Origin: an uncultured Flavobacteriales bacterium
GTDB taxonomy: Bacteria > Bacteroidota > Bacteroidia > Flavobacteriales_D > Parvicellaceae
Length of the DNA: 64,000 nt
Assembly (NCBI GenBank): GCA_943788755.1
Contig: CALSRM010000001.1
Span: 310,001 to 374,000 of the forward strand
Direction of reading: 5' to 3'
In this document: positions 17,530 through 26,200 of the stretch, one piece after another
How positions within the stretch are numbered: the stretch's first letter is position 1
Layout: every line of letters starts with the position of its first letter
Notes under the pieces: model-generated
Databases searched by the model: none
The model's input: only the letters and a program-made list of their open reading frames with translations
What the model was told of the DNA's origin: nothing
Translations under genes and position numbers: made by a program

Positions 17530-18405
17530 TTATTGCGCTATTGACTCACGAAGTTCAACAATCTTGCCAGACATAAGGGTTATTTCATCTTTGGATAGAA
17601 CAATGTCTATATAATCCGCCTCTTCTCCAAGTGTAGTGACAGATTCTAGATTATCATAAGTATCAACCAAGGCTTGTATAGCTTCCACTAAATCTGCTAT
17701 CTCATCACTTTGGTCTTTTATATGTTGTAGACCTTTTATTAGGATTTCAGCAAGAGTCATTTGTTCGGAGATCAAAACACCAACTCTTTTTTCTTGATCC
17801 AACATAACAGTATTGGCTCCCATATACATGCCTTCTATCCAAGCACCGGTATAGTAAATGACAGATAAGTCTTCTTTTCCATTTTCTTCAATATAATCAT
17901 CCGTATTTTCTTGAAGCAATATTAGAATATCAATGATTGAATCTTGTATAGCTACGTTAGTTTCAAATCGTTCAATCAGACCCGATGTATTGAAAATCGA
18001 TTCCAGTCCTATCTTACTTCCTAGCGTTCTTAATGTCTTTAAAAACTCGCTGGCTTCATCATATTTTTCATGGACAACGCTATATGCTAAATCCGAAGAA
18101 TAAATACCAAAGGCTAAAGCTTGGCTGAGTTTAGTAGAATACTTGTCAACACGGTTTCTAGGATTCGTAAGCTTTAAGTCGTAACTCAATCCTGCTTTTT
18201 TAAATATAGAAGCCACCTGAAGCGTAGATGGAGGTATGAACTCATAATCTTCAGATACTTCATTGTAAATGGCTTCTTCAATTTCATCTTGTGAAATTTC
18301 ATGAAAGTGAACTTCTTTTTTTTCTGCTGGTTCTCCACAACCACTAGCAAGGATTATGGAACTTATTATAATTATGAATAGAGTAAACTGTTTTAAGATA
18401 TTCAT
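17530..18405 (-). CDS. Lipoprotein, first gene of duplicated module (copy 1)
   Basis: 291 aa. Lipobox LASGC, Cys23. The body is predicted almost wholly helical. It aligns by eye with the 41523-42443 product: IPPSTLQVASIFKKAGLSYD versus IPSPVQTAFLIKDVGVPFNS; LSQALAFGIYSSDLAY versus FSKALNLGVYGADLGY; LKTLRTLGSKIGLE versus LKSVRGLSKELGLE; and the strongest signature, GAWIEGMYMGAN versus GGWIESMYIAAD. The family is unnamed to me. Periplasm-facing or surface lipoprotein; function unknown. Its partner follows 9 nt downstream. Confidence 0.75.
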   Translation of the reverse strand: MNILKQFTLFIIIISSIILASGCGEPAEKKEVHFHEISQDEIEEAIYNEVSEDYEFIPPSTLQVASIFKKAGLSYDLKLTNPRNRVDKYSTKLSQALAFGIYSSDLAYSVVHEKYDEASEFLKTLRTLGSKIGLESIFNTSGLIERFETNVAIQDSIIDILILLQENTDDYIEENGKEDLSVIYYTGAWIEGMYMGANTVMLDQEKRVGVLISEQMTLAEILIKGLQHIKDQSDEIADLVEAIQALVDTYDNLESVTTLGEEADYIDIVLSKDEITLMSGKIVELRESIAQ

Positions 18406-18442
18406 TGTGATGATGATTTAGTGCAGATAAATTTACGATTAA

Positions 18443-18883
18443 TTAATCTTCAGAATCGTCGAAAACTTCAATTTCTTTTGAAGTTACTACCAAATCTGTA
18501 AATTTCCCTTTGTAACGAGTAGCTTTTACCAGGTGGTTATCTATCCAGTGGTAATTTCCACCTCTTGGTTTCCCAAACAAAATGCCATGATACTTAAAGC
18601 CATGTTTACTAAGCCAAGCTTCAGTAACAGTTCTGTGTTCTTCTACTCTAGATGTGAAAAATGTAATAATGTGTCCTTCTTCATACCATTTATTTAATGT
18701 TTCCAGCGCATCTGGAAATGGCTTACAAGTTGACATTCTTTCTGGATCTTCATTTGGAATGTCATCCGTAATAGTGCCGTCAATGTCAATCATGTAGTTT
18801 TTAACATCGCTAGGAAGTTTAGGACTAATCGGTAGTCCATCTTCACCCAATACTTCTTCTAATTTCCCGTCTTTATTCGCCAT
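18443..18883 (-). CDS. HAD-superfamily phosphatase-like protein
   Basis: 146 aa, short single-domain HAD fold without a cap. Motif I is MIDIDGTITDD (nucleophile Asp33, acid/base Asp35); motif II Thr/Ser is in ITFFTSRVEEH; motif III is the Lys in LFGKPRGGNYHW; and an IDN pair follows. Related Bacteroidota proteins are sometimes labelled phosphoheptose isomerase or phosphatase, which the sequence does not establish. It lies 9 nt after the GAPDH gene and is probably in its operon, which suggests a sugar-phosphate or nucleotide substrate. Confidence 0.75.
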   Translation of the reverse strand: MANKDGKLEEVLGEDGLPISPKLPSDVKNYMIDIDGTITDDIPNEDPERMSTCKPFPDALETLNKWYEEGHIITFFTSRVEEHRTVTEAWLSKHGFKYHGILFGKPRGGNYHWIDNHLVKATRYKGKFTDLVVTSKEIEVFDDSED

Positions 18884-18892
18884 ACTTGGAGT

Positions 18893-20353
18893 TTAATAGT
18901 AGATCAATCTTCTAACCTTAGCTATGTGCTTAGCTAATCTAATTACTTGTTTTGTGTATCCAAATTCATTGTCATACCAAGCATATATAGTAACACTCTT
19001 ACCGTCTGCAGAGACAATAGTAGCATTACTATCGAATACAGAAGCGCACGTATTTCCAATAATATCGTTCGAAACCAATTCTGGATTGATTTGATAATTA
19101 ATCTGATTTACTAAAGGTCCTTTGATTGCAGCATCTTTCATTAAAGCATTAACATCTTTAACTGATGTAGATTTATTAATGTGAATGTTTATTATTGCTA
19201 AAGAACCATTAGGTGTGGGAACACGAACAGCATTTGCTGTTAATTTTCCTGCTAATGAAGGAATTACTTTTGTTACGGCTTTTCCTGCTCCTGTGGATGT
19301 AATAACCATGTTTATAGGTGCAGATCTACCTCTTCTAGGTTTGCTATGCATATTATCCAATAAATTTTGATCATTTGTATAAGCATGAACCGTTTCAATA
19401 TGTCCCTTTTCAATCCCTAAGTTATCTTCTATCACCTTAAGTACCGGACTAATTGCATTGGTGGTACAAGAAGCGGCTGAGAAAATGTCATGATCATCAA
19501 GGTTAAATTCTTTTTGATTAATACCATAAACGATATTTGGTATTTCTTTTCCAGGAGCTGTTAATAAGACTTTTGAAGCTCCATTAGCTTGTAAATGACG
19601 ACTTAAAGCTTCTTTATCCGTAAATACTCCAGTACTATCAATCACTAAAGCATCGTTAATTCCATATTCTGTGTAGTCGATACTTTCCGGTGTAGGAGCT
19701 TCAATGATTTTGATCATTTGTCCATTTATGATAAGTGCTTTGTTGTCAGTATCCGTAATTACAGTTCCTTTAAATGCCCCATGTACAGAATCGTTTCTCA
19801 GTAAATCTGCTCTTTTCAATAAAGTTTCTTCAGTTACTTTTCTAAGAACGATAGCTCTTAACCTTAATTGTTGACCTTTCCCCGCTTGTTTGATTAGTTC
19901 TCTTACTGCCAAACGACCAATTCTACCAAAACCATAAATAACAACATCTTTAGGGTGAAAGGTATGTTTTTCTTGACCTATGAAATTGGATAGGTTGTTT
20001 TTTAGAAAATCTCCATGTGCACCATTGTTGCCAGCCAAAAAGTATTCTGAAGTTAACCTTCCAATATCTATCTTAGAAGGAGCAAGATCAATTGCTAACA
20101 TTGCTTTAGCAAGTTTTGCTGCTGTCTCAATATCGATGGGCTTATTAACCACCTTTGCTGCATAGTTGGTAAATAAATTTATTACCTCCGAAATGCTAAT
20201 TTCAACTAAGTGGTTTCTAAATAAAACCAATTCAACACCTTTGTCATACATTAGTGTACCTACTGCGTTAATTAACTCAACAGCAGCTTTTTCTTGCTTT
20301 ACATAATCGTTTAGACCTGCTTCGTAGCCTAATTGAACTTTTGTTGTCTCCAT
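18893..20353 (-). CDS. gap: Glyceraldehyde-3-phosphate dehydrogenase, long N-terminal form
   Basis: 486 aa from the ATG at 20353; ordinary GAPDH is ~335. Residues 1-135 are an extra helical region (ETTKVQLGYEAGLNDYVKQE onward). The NAD fold begins VVIYGFGRIGRLAVREL (~137). Catalytic Cys296 lies in SAASCTTNAISP and His323 in ETVHAYTNDQN. The C-terminal WYDNEFGYTKQVI signature is intact. Converts glyceraldehyde 3-phosphate to 1,3-bisphosphoglycerate or the reverse. The long form is known in Bacteroidota, so the extension is not a mis-start. The gene is 14 nt past the rpoD terminator; TAACTTTT just before its ATG may be its -7 box. A HAD gene follows. Confidence 0.92.
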   Translation of the reverse strand: METTKVQLGYEAGLNDYVKQEKAAVELINAVGTLMYDKGVELVLFRNHLVEISISEVINLFTNYAAKVVNKPIDIETAAKLAKAMLAIDLAPSKIDIGRLTSEYFLAGNNGAHGDFLKNNLSNFIGQEKHTFHPKDVVIYGFGRIGRLAVRELIKQAGKGQQLRLRAIVLRKVTEETLLKRADLLRNDSVHGAFKGTVITDTDNKALIINGQMIKIIEAPTPESIDYTEYGINDALVIDSTGVFTDKEALSRHLQANGASKVLLTAPGKEIPNIVYGINQKEFNLDDHDIFSAASCTTNAISPVLKVIEDNLGIEKGHIETVHAYTNDQNLLDNMHSKPRRGRSAPINMVITSTGAGKAVTKVIPSLAGKLTANAVRVPTPNGSLAIINIHINKSTSVKDVNALMKDAAIKGPLVNQINYQINPELVSNDIIGNTCASVFDSNATIVSADGKSVTIYAWYDNEFGYTKQVIRLAKHIAKVRRLIYY

Positions 20354-20366
20354 TTTATAAAAAAAG

Positions 20367-20406
20367 TTAAAAAAAAAAATCGCCAAAGCATTTTGCCTGA
20401 CGATTT
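20367..20406 (-). terminator. Intrinsic terminator of rpoD
   Basis: On the minus strand, the outer stem AAATCG/CGATTT encloses an inner GCA/TGC hairpin and is followed by a run of eleven T (20379-20369). It sits between the rpoD stop and the gap start on the same strand, its T run ending about 15 nt before the gap ATG. Confidence 0.65.
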
Positions 20407-20415
20407 AAAAGTTTG

Positions 20416-21279
20416 TTATCCTAAATATGTTTTTAATAATTTGCTTCTTGACGTATGTCGGAGTCTACGAATTGCTTTCTCTTTGATTTGTCTAACACGT
20501 TCTCGTGTTAAGTCGAATTTCGTTCCTATTTCTTCTAGTGTTAATCCATGTGGCAGTCCAATCCCAAAAAATAGGCGAATTACATCTCTTTCTCTCTCCG
20601 TTAATGTAGATAACGATCTTTCAATTTCTCCTTGTAATGATTCTATCATTAACATTGTGTCAGCCTTAGGTGAATCGTTATTCACCATAACATCCAAAAG
20701 AGAGTTATCTTCTCCATCAACGAAAGGTGCATCAACTGACACATGTCTTCCACCTACTTTAAGTGTGTCTTCTACTTTATCTGCTGGTAAGTCTAGTTCG
20801 TTAGCCATTTCATAAGAACTTGGTGGTCTCTCGAACTCTTGTTCCAATCTAGAAAAAGCTTTGTTTATTTTATTTAAAGAACCAACTTGGTTTAATGGCA
20901 AGCGAACAATTCTTGATTGTTCTGCTAGTGCTTGTAAAATTGATTGACGAATCCACCAAACCGCATAAGAGATAAATTTAAACCCTCTTGTTTCATCAAA
21001 TCTCTGTGCCGCTTTAATTAATCCTAAGTTTCCTTCATTAATTAAATCTGGAAGTGTCAATCCTTGGTTTTGATATTGTTTTGAAACAGAAACAACAAAA
21101 CGTAAATTAGCTTTTACTAATTTTTCTAATGCTATTTCATCACCAGCTTTAATTCTTTGAGCCAATTCTACTTCAATTTCAGCAGTAATTAAGTCTTCTC
21201 TTCCTATCTCCTGCAAATACTTATCTAATGATGCGCTTTCTCTATTGGTTATTGATTTGGTGATTTTAAGTTGTCTCAT
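20416..21279 (-). CDS. rpoD: Primary RNA polymerase sigma factor RpoD/SigA
   Basis: 287 aa, the compact Bacteroidota housekeeping sigma, without region 1.1. Region 1.2 is at 15-45 ([20 protein letters not shown]), region 2 includes [20 protein letters not shown] and [16 protein letters not shown], region 3 follows, and region 4 has [14 protein letters not shown] and the [23 protein letters not shown]. It recognises the -33/-7 promoters noted in this window. A TTGACA / TATTTTCG promoter pair lies just upstream of the hairpin between degP and this gene. Confidence 0.96.
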   Translation of the reverse strand: MRQLKITKSITNRESASLDKYLQEIGREDLITAEIEVELAQRIKAGDEIALEKLVKANLRFVVSVSKQYQNQGLTLPDLINEGNLGLIKAAQRFDETRGFKFISYAVWWIRQSILQALAEQSRIVRLPLNQVGSLNKINKAFSRLEQEFERPPSSYEMANELDLPADKVEDTLKVGGRHVSVDAPFVDGEDNSLLDVMVNNDSPKADTMLMIESLQGEIERSLSTLTERERDVIRLFFGIGLPHGLTLEEIGTKFDLTRERVRQIKEKAIRRLRHTSRSKLLKTYLG

Positions 21280-21305
21280 GTATTTATTATCGATTTTAAG
21301 TGAAT

Positions 21306-21328
21306 AAAAAATCTCCTCTAAAAGAGGA
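21306..21328 (-). terminator. Intrinsic terminator of the HtrA gene, in front of rpoD
   Basis: Stem TCCTCT / AGAGGA with a 3-nt loop, then six T on the minus strand (21311-21306). It ends degP/htrA transcription. The predicted rpoD start point falls inside it, so rpoD mRNA would not form the hairpin. Confidence 0.65.
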
Positions 21329-21330
21329 TA

Positions 21331-21362
21331 CGAAAATACACCAAAACACTAACTCGTGTCAA
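21331..21362 (-). promoter_or_regulatory. Putative rpoD promoter
   Basis: Minus strand TTGACA (21362-21357), then TATTTTCG (21338-21331), with 21 nt between the TTG and the TA. The -7 box has TTTC in place of TTTG. It overlaps the approach to the htrA terminator. Confidence 0.45.
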
Positions 21363-21482
21363 GTGTATTCACATCTATTTTTTTTAATTTTCCTTACTAT
21401 TAACACGTTGTTAATAGAAGATTCCTTTCTGTAAACGGTTTCAGGTAATATGCAAAAGTTATTAACCATATTTGGAAGTGGA

Positions 21483-22961
21483 CTAAAGGCCAAACCCAAA
21501 GTAGCCTTTTGCCCCGTTTGGATAAATTCCTTCAACCAGTATTCCACCTTTTTTTGATTTAAGTAATTTCGCAACAGCTTCAGGGTTTGTTACCGGTAGT
21601 TTGTCAATTTTAGTAATAATGAAACCATTTGTGATACCAACGTTTCTAAGTTTTCCAGATGTTATAGAAGAAATTTTAACACCGTTATTTATTTTTAAGG
21701 ACTTTAATTCTTGGGGTGATAACCCTTTAAAAGATGCACCGTGTGCAGTTGTTTTACTGATATCCTCTTTTTTAATCTTGGCTGTGCTGCCTTCTTTGTT
21801 TCTTAATACAATAGTCAGATATTTTATTTCAGATCCTCTCCTAATGGTGATTGAAGCTTTTTCACCCGGTCTAAAACTACCGATTTGCTCCTGAAGTTCT
21901 GGCACGTCATTTACTTCGATAGTTCCAACTTTTAGAATAACATCGTTTACTTGAATTCCTGCAGATTTGGCGGCACCATCTTTTGTTATTCCATTTACCA
22001 TAACACCTTTTAAATTTGGTAATTTATACTCGTTAGCAACTTGCTGATTTACATTTTGAATGCTGACTCCAATAAATGCTCTTTGAACAATTCCATATTC
22101 TAACAAATCTTCAGTCACCTTTTTTACAATGTTGGAAGGTATAGCAAAAGAATATCCTGTATATGAGCCTGTTTGGGATGCGATTGCAGTATTTATCCCA
22201 ATTAAATTTCCTGTCGCTGAAACAAGTGCACCACCACTGTTTCCTGGATTGACTGCTGCATCAGTTTGAATAAATGATTCTAATGGGAAATCGTTGGTTC
22301 CATTTCTCCTTTGAAGGATGTTAATGTTTCTTGCTTTTGCACTGACGATACCTGCCGTTACTGTAGAAGTGAGGTTGAATGGGTTTCCAATCGCTAATAC
22401 CCATTCACCAATTTTAACAGCGTCAGAGTTACCAAAGTTAATAAATGGTAAATTGTTTTCACTAATTTTAATCAAAGCTAAATCCGTGTTTGGATCTTTA
22501 CCAATTAAGGTAGCTTCGTAGGTCCGTTCATTATTTAATGTGATTTCAATTTTATCAGCGCCATCTACAACATGATTATTGGTAACAATATAACCATCAT
22601 CTGATATAATAACTCCGGATCCAGTGGCAATCTGTGTTGCGGGTCCGCTTCCATAAAAAAACTCTGAGAATGGATGCTGACTACTTTCGGGTTCATATAT
22701 AGTAGTAACGTGGACTACTGAATTGACCGTTTTTTCCGCTGCCATTGTGAAACTTATATTAGATTCAAATGTTGGCATAAGCACTGGGGTGAATTGTCTA
22801 TTGGAAGAAGTGGTTGTGTTTTCCGATTTAGCGGAACGCATTTGACGATTAGTTTCTTCTGTTTTTATTAAATTTTTCGGTTTTATTATAGATGTTAATC
22901 CAAAAGATAATATTCCACCTACCATTCCTGCTGTTATGATTGTTATGCTACTTTTTATCAT
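21483..22961 (-). CDS. HtrA/DegP-family periplasmic serine protease
   Basis: 492 aa. N-terminal membrane segment or signal (residues 5-27). Trypsin-like domain with catalytic His130 (VTNNHVVDGAD), Asp160 (NTDLALIK) and Ser242 (NPGNSGGAL). PDZ1 is at ~295-385, beginning FIGVSIQNVNQQVANEYKLP; a shorter PDZ2 (~400-492) ends KGYFGFGL. Degrades or refolds damaged envelope proteins. It lies upstream of rpoD on the same strand, with a terminator between. Which of DegP, DegQ or DegS it equals cannot be decided. Confidence 0.93.
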   Translation of the reverse strand: MIKSSITIITAGMVGGILSFGLTSIIKPKNLIKTEETNRQMRSAKSENTTTSSNRQFTPVLMPTFESNISFTMAAEKTVNSVVHVTTIYEPESSQHPFSEFFYGSGPATQIATGSGVIISDDGYIVTNNHVVDGADKIEITLNNERTYEATLIGKDPNTDLALIKISENNLPFINFGNSDAVKIGEWVLAIGNPFNLTSTVTAGIVSAKARNINILQRRNGTNDFPLESFIQTDAAVNPGNSGGALVSATGNLIGINTAIASQTGSYTGYSFAIPSNIVKKVTEDLLEYGIVQRAFIGVSIQNVNQQVANEYKLPNLKGVMVNGITKDGAAKSAGIQVNDVILKVGTIEVNDVPELQEQIGSFRPGEKASITIRRGSEIKYLTIVLRNKEGSTAKIKKEDISKTTAHGASFKGLSPQELKSLKINNGVKISSITSGKLRNVGITNGFIITKIDKLPVTNPEAVAKLLKSKKGGILVEGIYPNGAKGYFGFGL

Positions 22962-23069
22962 TTTTCTTTATTTTAGAGAGTTAGAAAGAATTTAATTGCG
23001 ATATCTTCGCTACATTTGATTCACAACTATTGAATTAACGTTTTTATTCTGATTAGTTACGTGTGATCC

Positions 23070-23101
23070 TTGTTAAATAATGTTAAGGTTACAATACTTT
23101 G
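23070..23101 (+). promoter_or_regulatory. Putative promoter of dapF
   Basis: TTG (23070-23072), 22-nt spacer, TACTTTG (23095-23101). The -7 box is one base short of TAnnTTTG. It ends 15 nt before the dapF ATG. Confidence 0.35.
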
Positions 23102-23116
23102 AAGAGATAAGTGATA

Positions 23117-23893
23117 ATGAAAATAAAGTTTGACAAATACCAAGGAACTGGAAATGATTTTATCATTATAGATAATCGAAATATCCATTTCGATAAAAAT
23201 AATATTGAATTAGTTCAACATCTTTGCGACCGTAAATTTGGTATTGGTTCGGATGGTTTTATTTTGATAGAAAACCATGCTAAATTGGACTTTGATATGA
23301 TTTTTTTTAATCCGGATGGATCACAAAGTTTTTGTGGAAACGGAAGTCGCTGTGCCATGGCATTTGCAAAAGAATTAGGTTTAATTTCTGATTTTGCAAA
23401 ATTTAATTCAACGGATGGTTACCATGAAGCAACTATAAATTCAAATGGGTTGGTTAAATTGAAAATGCACAATGTTTCTAATATAGAAGTAGGTGACTCC
23501 TATCACTATATGGAAACTGGTTCTCCACATTATAATTGTTTTGAAAAAAATATTGACAAGATTGATGTTGTTGCTAGGGGAAGAGAAATTCGTTATAATC
23601 AGCGCTTCAAAGAAATAGGGACCAATGTTAATTTCATTGAACAACTTTCTGGGGGTATTAAAGTTAGGACTTACGAAAGAGGCGTAGAGAATGAAACATT
23701 GTCATGTGGAACGGGAGTTACCGCATGTGCTTTAAGCACTGCATTGGTAGATGAAACCTCATCAGGGAAAATTAAAGTGAATACTAAAGGAGGAGATTTG
23801 TCTGTTTCGTTTACTCAAACGGATACTGGTTTTGAAGATGTTTGGTTAATAGGTCCAACAAAATTTGTGTTTAAAGGAGAAATTGAAGTTTGA
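23117..23893 (+). CDS. dapF: Diaminopimelate epimerase
   Basis: 258 aa from the ATG at 23117. Interconverts LL- and meso-diaminopimelate for lysine and peptidoglycan. Both catalytic Cys are present: Cys73 in SFCGNGSRC and Cys197 in LSCGTGVTAC; FDKYQGTGNDFIIID is the family N-terminus. Its TGA shares an A with the ATG of the next gene, so the two are coupled. Divergent from htrA. Confidence 0.96.
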   Translation: MKIKFDKYQGTGNDFIIIDNRNIHFDKNNIELVQHLCDRKFGIGSDGFILIENHAKLDFDMIFFNPDGSQSFCGNGSRCAMAFAKELGLISDFAKFNSTDGYHEATINSNGLVKLKMHNVSNIEVGDSYHYMETGSPHYNCFEKNIDKIDVVARGREIRYNQRFKEIGTNVNFIEQLSGGIKVRTYERGVENETLSCGTGVTACALSTALVDETSSGKIKVNTKGGDLSVSFTQTDTGFEDVWLIGPTKFVFKGEIEV

Positions 23894-24411
23894 TGATAGC
23901 TGAACATTTTAGAATAATAGAAAATATAACACCACTTTTACCTAAGCACTTAGATAGGGGAACTTTTTTATGTCTTTTTGGGACAGATAAAACACCGCCT
24001 CATCTGGGATTGGTTGTAGATGGGAAATATTATTCTACAAGTGCTAAAGGAAGCCGGGTAGGGGAAAATGCAGAATTGATTTTGCGAAGGGTTAAGCAAA
24101 GTACAATTCCAACGTTATTCATTAAATTAGATATTGTAGAGGATATGCAGAAGTTGGAAAAAGCATTTGAAAAATATCCAAAATTGAAAGAGAATCAAAC
24201 ATGTTTACTTCCTATTAAAGATTACATTAATAGTATTGGAGAAGATGTTACTTCTGCAAATTTTGTGTTTGAATTGATTCCTATTTTACATAATCTTAAA
24301 TTAATATCGGACTCCTTTTCATTGTATATGCAAGATTCTTCGTTCAAATTAAAGGTTTACTCTAAGGAAGATATTGTAAATAGAATTGTTAAACTACAAG
24401 AAACATGTTAA
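23893..24411 (+). CDS. Conserved-looking protein of unknown function, coupled to dapF
   Basis: 172 aa from an ATG overlapping the dapF stop (TGATG). No signal peptide or membrane segment. Begins with LLPKHLDRGTFLCLFGTDKT, a short beta-rich block to residue ~75 (LGLVVDGKYYSTSAKG), then mostly helices. I do not recognise the family and see no catalytic motif. Position between dapF and an acetyltransferase, with overlaps on both sides, suggests the three are made together. Confidence 0.6.
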   Translation: MIAEHFRIIENITPLLPKHLDRGTFLCLFGTDKTPPHLGLVVDGKYYSTSAKGSRVGENAELILRRVKQSTIPTLFIKLDIVEDMQKLEKAFEKYPKLKENQTCLLPIKDYINSIGEDVTSANFVFELIPILHNLKLISDSFSLYMQDSSFKLKVYSKEDIVNRIVKLQETC

Positions 24412-24923
24412 AAGGAGAACAAATTTATTTGAGAACAATTGAACCTGCGGATGCTGATATTATTTTGAAGTGGGAAAACAACTCAGATAACTGGAGAGTG
24501 AGTAATACTTTGATTCCTTTTTCAAGAAAATTAATTCAAGATTACGTTAATTCTGCACAGGATATCTATTCAATAAAACAACTTCGTTTTATCATTTGTT
24601 TACTGGAAAATGAAAAAGAAATTGGGGCAATTGACTTATTTGACTTTGATCCATATCATCATAAAGTTGGCTTGGGAATACTTATTGCTGAACTTGAAGA
24701 TAGAAGAAATGGATATGCAAAAGAAGCAGTTCTTTTAATCAAAGAATATTGTTTCAATCATTTGAACCTACATCAAGTATATTGTAATGTTTTGTCTAAA
24801 AATAAAGCTAGCATTGATTTATTCGAAAAATCTGGCTTTACCATTTGTGGAACAAAAAAAGATTGGATTAAAAATAAAGAAGGTTGGCTTGATGAATTAA
24901 TGCTTCAATCTTTCAGGGTATAA
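24405..24923 (+). CDS. GNAT-family N-acetyltransferase (RimJ/RimL type)
   Basis: 172 aa. Acetyl-CoA-dependent transferase fold: N-terminal YLRTIEPADADIILKWENN, acetyl-CoA loop GLGILIAELEDRRNGYAKEA (residues ~85-104), then VYCNVLSKNKASIDLFEKSGF and a C-terminal WLDELMLQ. This is the RimJ/RimL-like subgroup, which acetylates protein N-termini or small amines. Starts 7 nt inside the previous gene. Ends 19 nt inside the convergent secreted-protein gene. Confidence 0.85.
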   Translation: MLKGEQIYLRTIEPADADIILKWENNSDNWRVSNTLIPFSRKLIQDYVNSAQDIYSIKQLRFIICLLENEKEIGAIDLFDFDPYHHKVGLGILIAELEDRRNGYAKEAVLLIKEYCFNHLNLHQVYCNVLSKNKASIDLFEKSGFTICGTKKDWIKNKEGWLDELMLQSFRV

Positions 24924-25828
24924 CCACTATTTGTAATTGTAAACGCTATTTTTTCTTGGGTTTTAAAAGGAATGTCCCAGTATCCATTATAGCTAATTGA
25001 TAGAGGTGTGATGATTCCATTTTTCATTTCGTTTTTTACGTTAATTTTTACATCAAACTGGAATAAAATGGATTTATAGCGCATTAAATATTGTCTGTTT
25101 AATACAGCCATATTTTCTTTATTAAAAACAGTTGTAAGGTGCTTAATAACTGTTTTATGTTCTTTGTGTTCTGGTTTTGCTATACAAGAAAACTGATAAC
25201 ATTCTATTCCATTAAAGTTTATAATACTTACTTTATAATCATAAAATTCAATCATATCATTATCGAATATGGACATTTTTTTTCCAACGATTGGAACTCC
25301 GCTTATATCCTCTCCAGGATTAAACATCATTAATTTTAAATCATGTATATATTTAGATTTTTTACTCTTCTCAACTGATTCCTCTTTTACATCGGTTATT
25401 TCAGTGGATACAGGTATTGTGTCTGAAGGAAAAAAGATGTCATAATATACTTCCGCAGTAGTAAATCGATATTTTCCTTTCTTTGTTCTCAGTTTTCCTG
25501 AAGAAGAAATAGTTTTTCGATCTTGCCACATGTATGACTCATCTAAATATTGGGTTACGGAAATTTTTTCTGTTGCTTTCTCTTTTTCTCTTTTGTTGTA
25601 AACCCAAAGGTCTCCCAGTGCTTTATGCGGGTAATAGCGTAAGTTTTTAAAAGCTTGGTAAAAGGTGGTGTCGTCTTTTATTCTTTGGATAAATGTTTTA
25701 ATGTCAAATTCATTCGCTGCGAATATGGTTAAAGTGTCTAATTGGATAGAATTATATATTTTTTCCTCTTCTTGTGCAAATAGGAAAGAAGAGATAAATG
25801 AGAGTGATATTAATACAGCTATTTTCAA
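24905..25828 (-). CDS. Secreted protein of unknown function
   Basis: 307 aa. A TTG at 25828 is the only start that keeps the signal peptide MKIAVLISLSFISSFLFAQ. The body has KNLRYYPHKALGDLWVYNKR, YLDESYMWQDRKTISSSGK and a C-terminal domain (residues ~175-300) with FNGIECYQFSCIAKPEHKEH and NGIITPLSISYNGYWDIPF. The pattern suggests a LolA-like or lipid-binding beta fold, but I cannot name a family. Probably periplasmic. The TTG sits in TAATTTG, which could itself be a promoter box, so a shifted start is possible. Confidence 0.55.
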   Translation of the reverse strand: MKIAVLISLSFISSFLFAQEEEKIYNSIQLDTLTIFAANEFDIKTFIQRIKDDTTFYQAFKNLRYYPHKALGDLWVYNKREKEKATEKISVTQYLDESYMWQDRKTISSSGKLRTKKGKYRFTTAEVYYDIFFPSDTIPVSTEITDVKEESVEKSKKSKYIHDLKLMMFNPGEDISGVPIVGKKMSIFDNDMIEFYDYKVSIINFNGIECYQFSCIAKPEHKEHKTVIKHLTTVFNKENMAVLNRQYLMRYKSILFQFDVKINVKNEMKNGIITPLSISYNGYWDIPFKTQEKIAFTITNSGYTLKD

Positions 25829-26200
25829 ATTACTCTTTAAAAGTATAGTTGTTATTACAGTATGAATTTGTTTTGGTTACCATTGAAGCCAGTGGCCATT
25901 TTATTTGAATACAATCTAAAACCGTATTTTGAACCAAACCGAATTACAACATTGACTTAGCCAATCAGCTAAAAAGGTAATTATTGATAATTGTCTGTAT
26001 CGTTTCATATTCTTTATGTTGCAAAAATAGCCAATATTTTAATAATATTTAACTTACCGTTTGTAAACAATATTCACACTATTAAACAGGTTAACTTATT
26101 TGTAATGTGCATTTTATGAAGTTTGGTAGTTCCATTAATGTATTTAAAAGTGATTATGTTCAAATAAATGAATATTTTCGTTCGAATAAAATTAAAAAAG
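25829..26200. other. 372-bp divergent intergenic region
   Basis: Lies between the secreted protein and the M16 pair. An extension of the M16 gene by 11 codons (from 26168) looks non-coding. TACCGTTTG near 26057 and TATTTG near 26097 are weak promoter-like boxes for the plus strand. No RNA gene, repeat or small gene is convincing. Confidence 0.4.

Noticed and set aside
20333-20815. 160-codon plus-strand frame over the start of gap and the end of rpoD
   Set aside because: Opposite strand of two firm genes and running through a terminator.
21359-21574. 71-codon minus-strand frame over the end of htrA
   Set aside because: It is an out-of-frame reading of the second PDZ domain; the htrA frame itself ends normally at GFGL.
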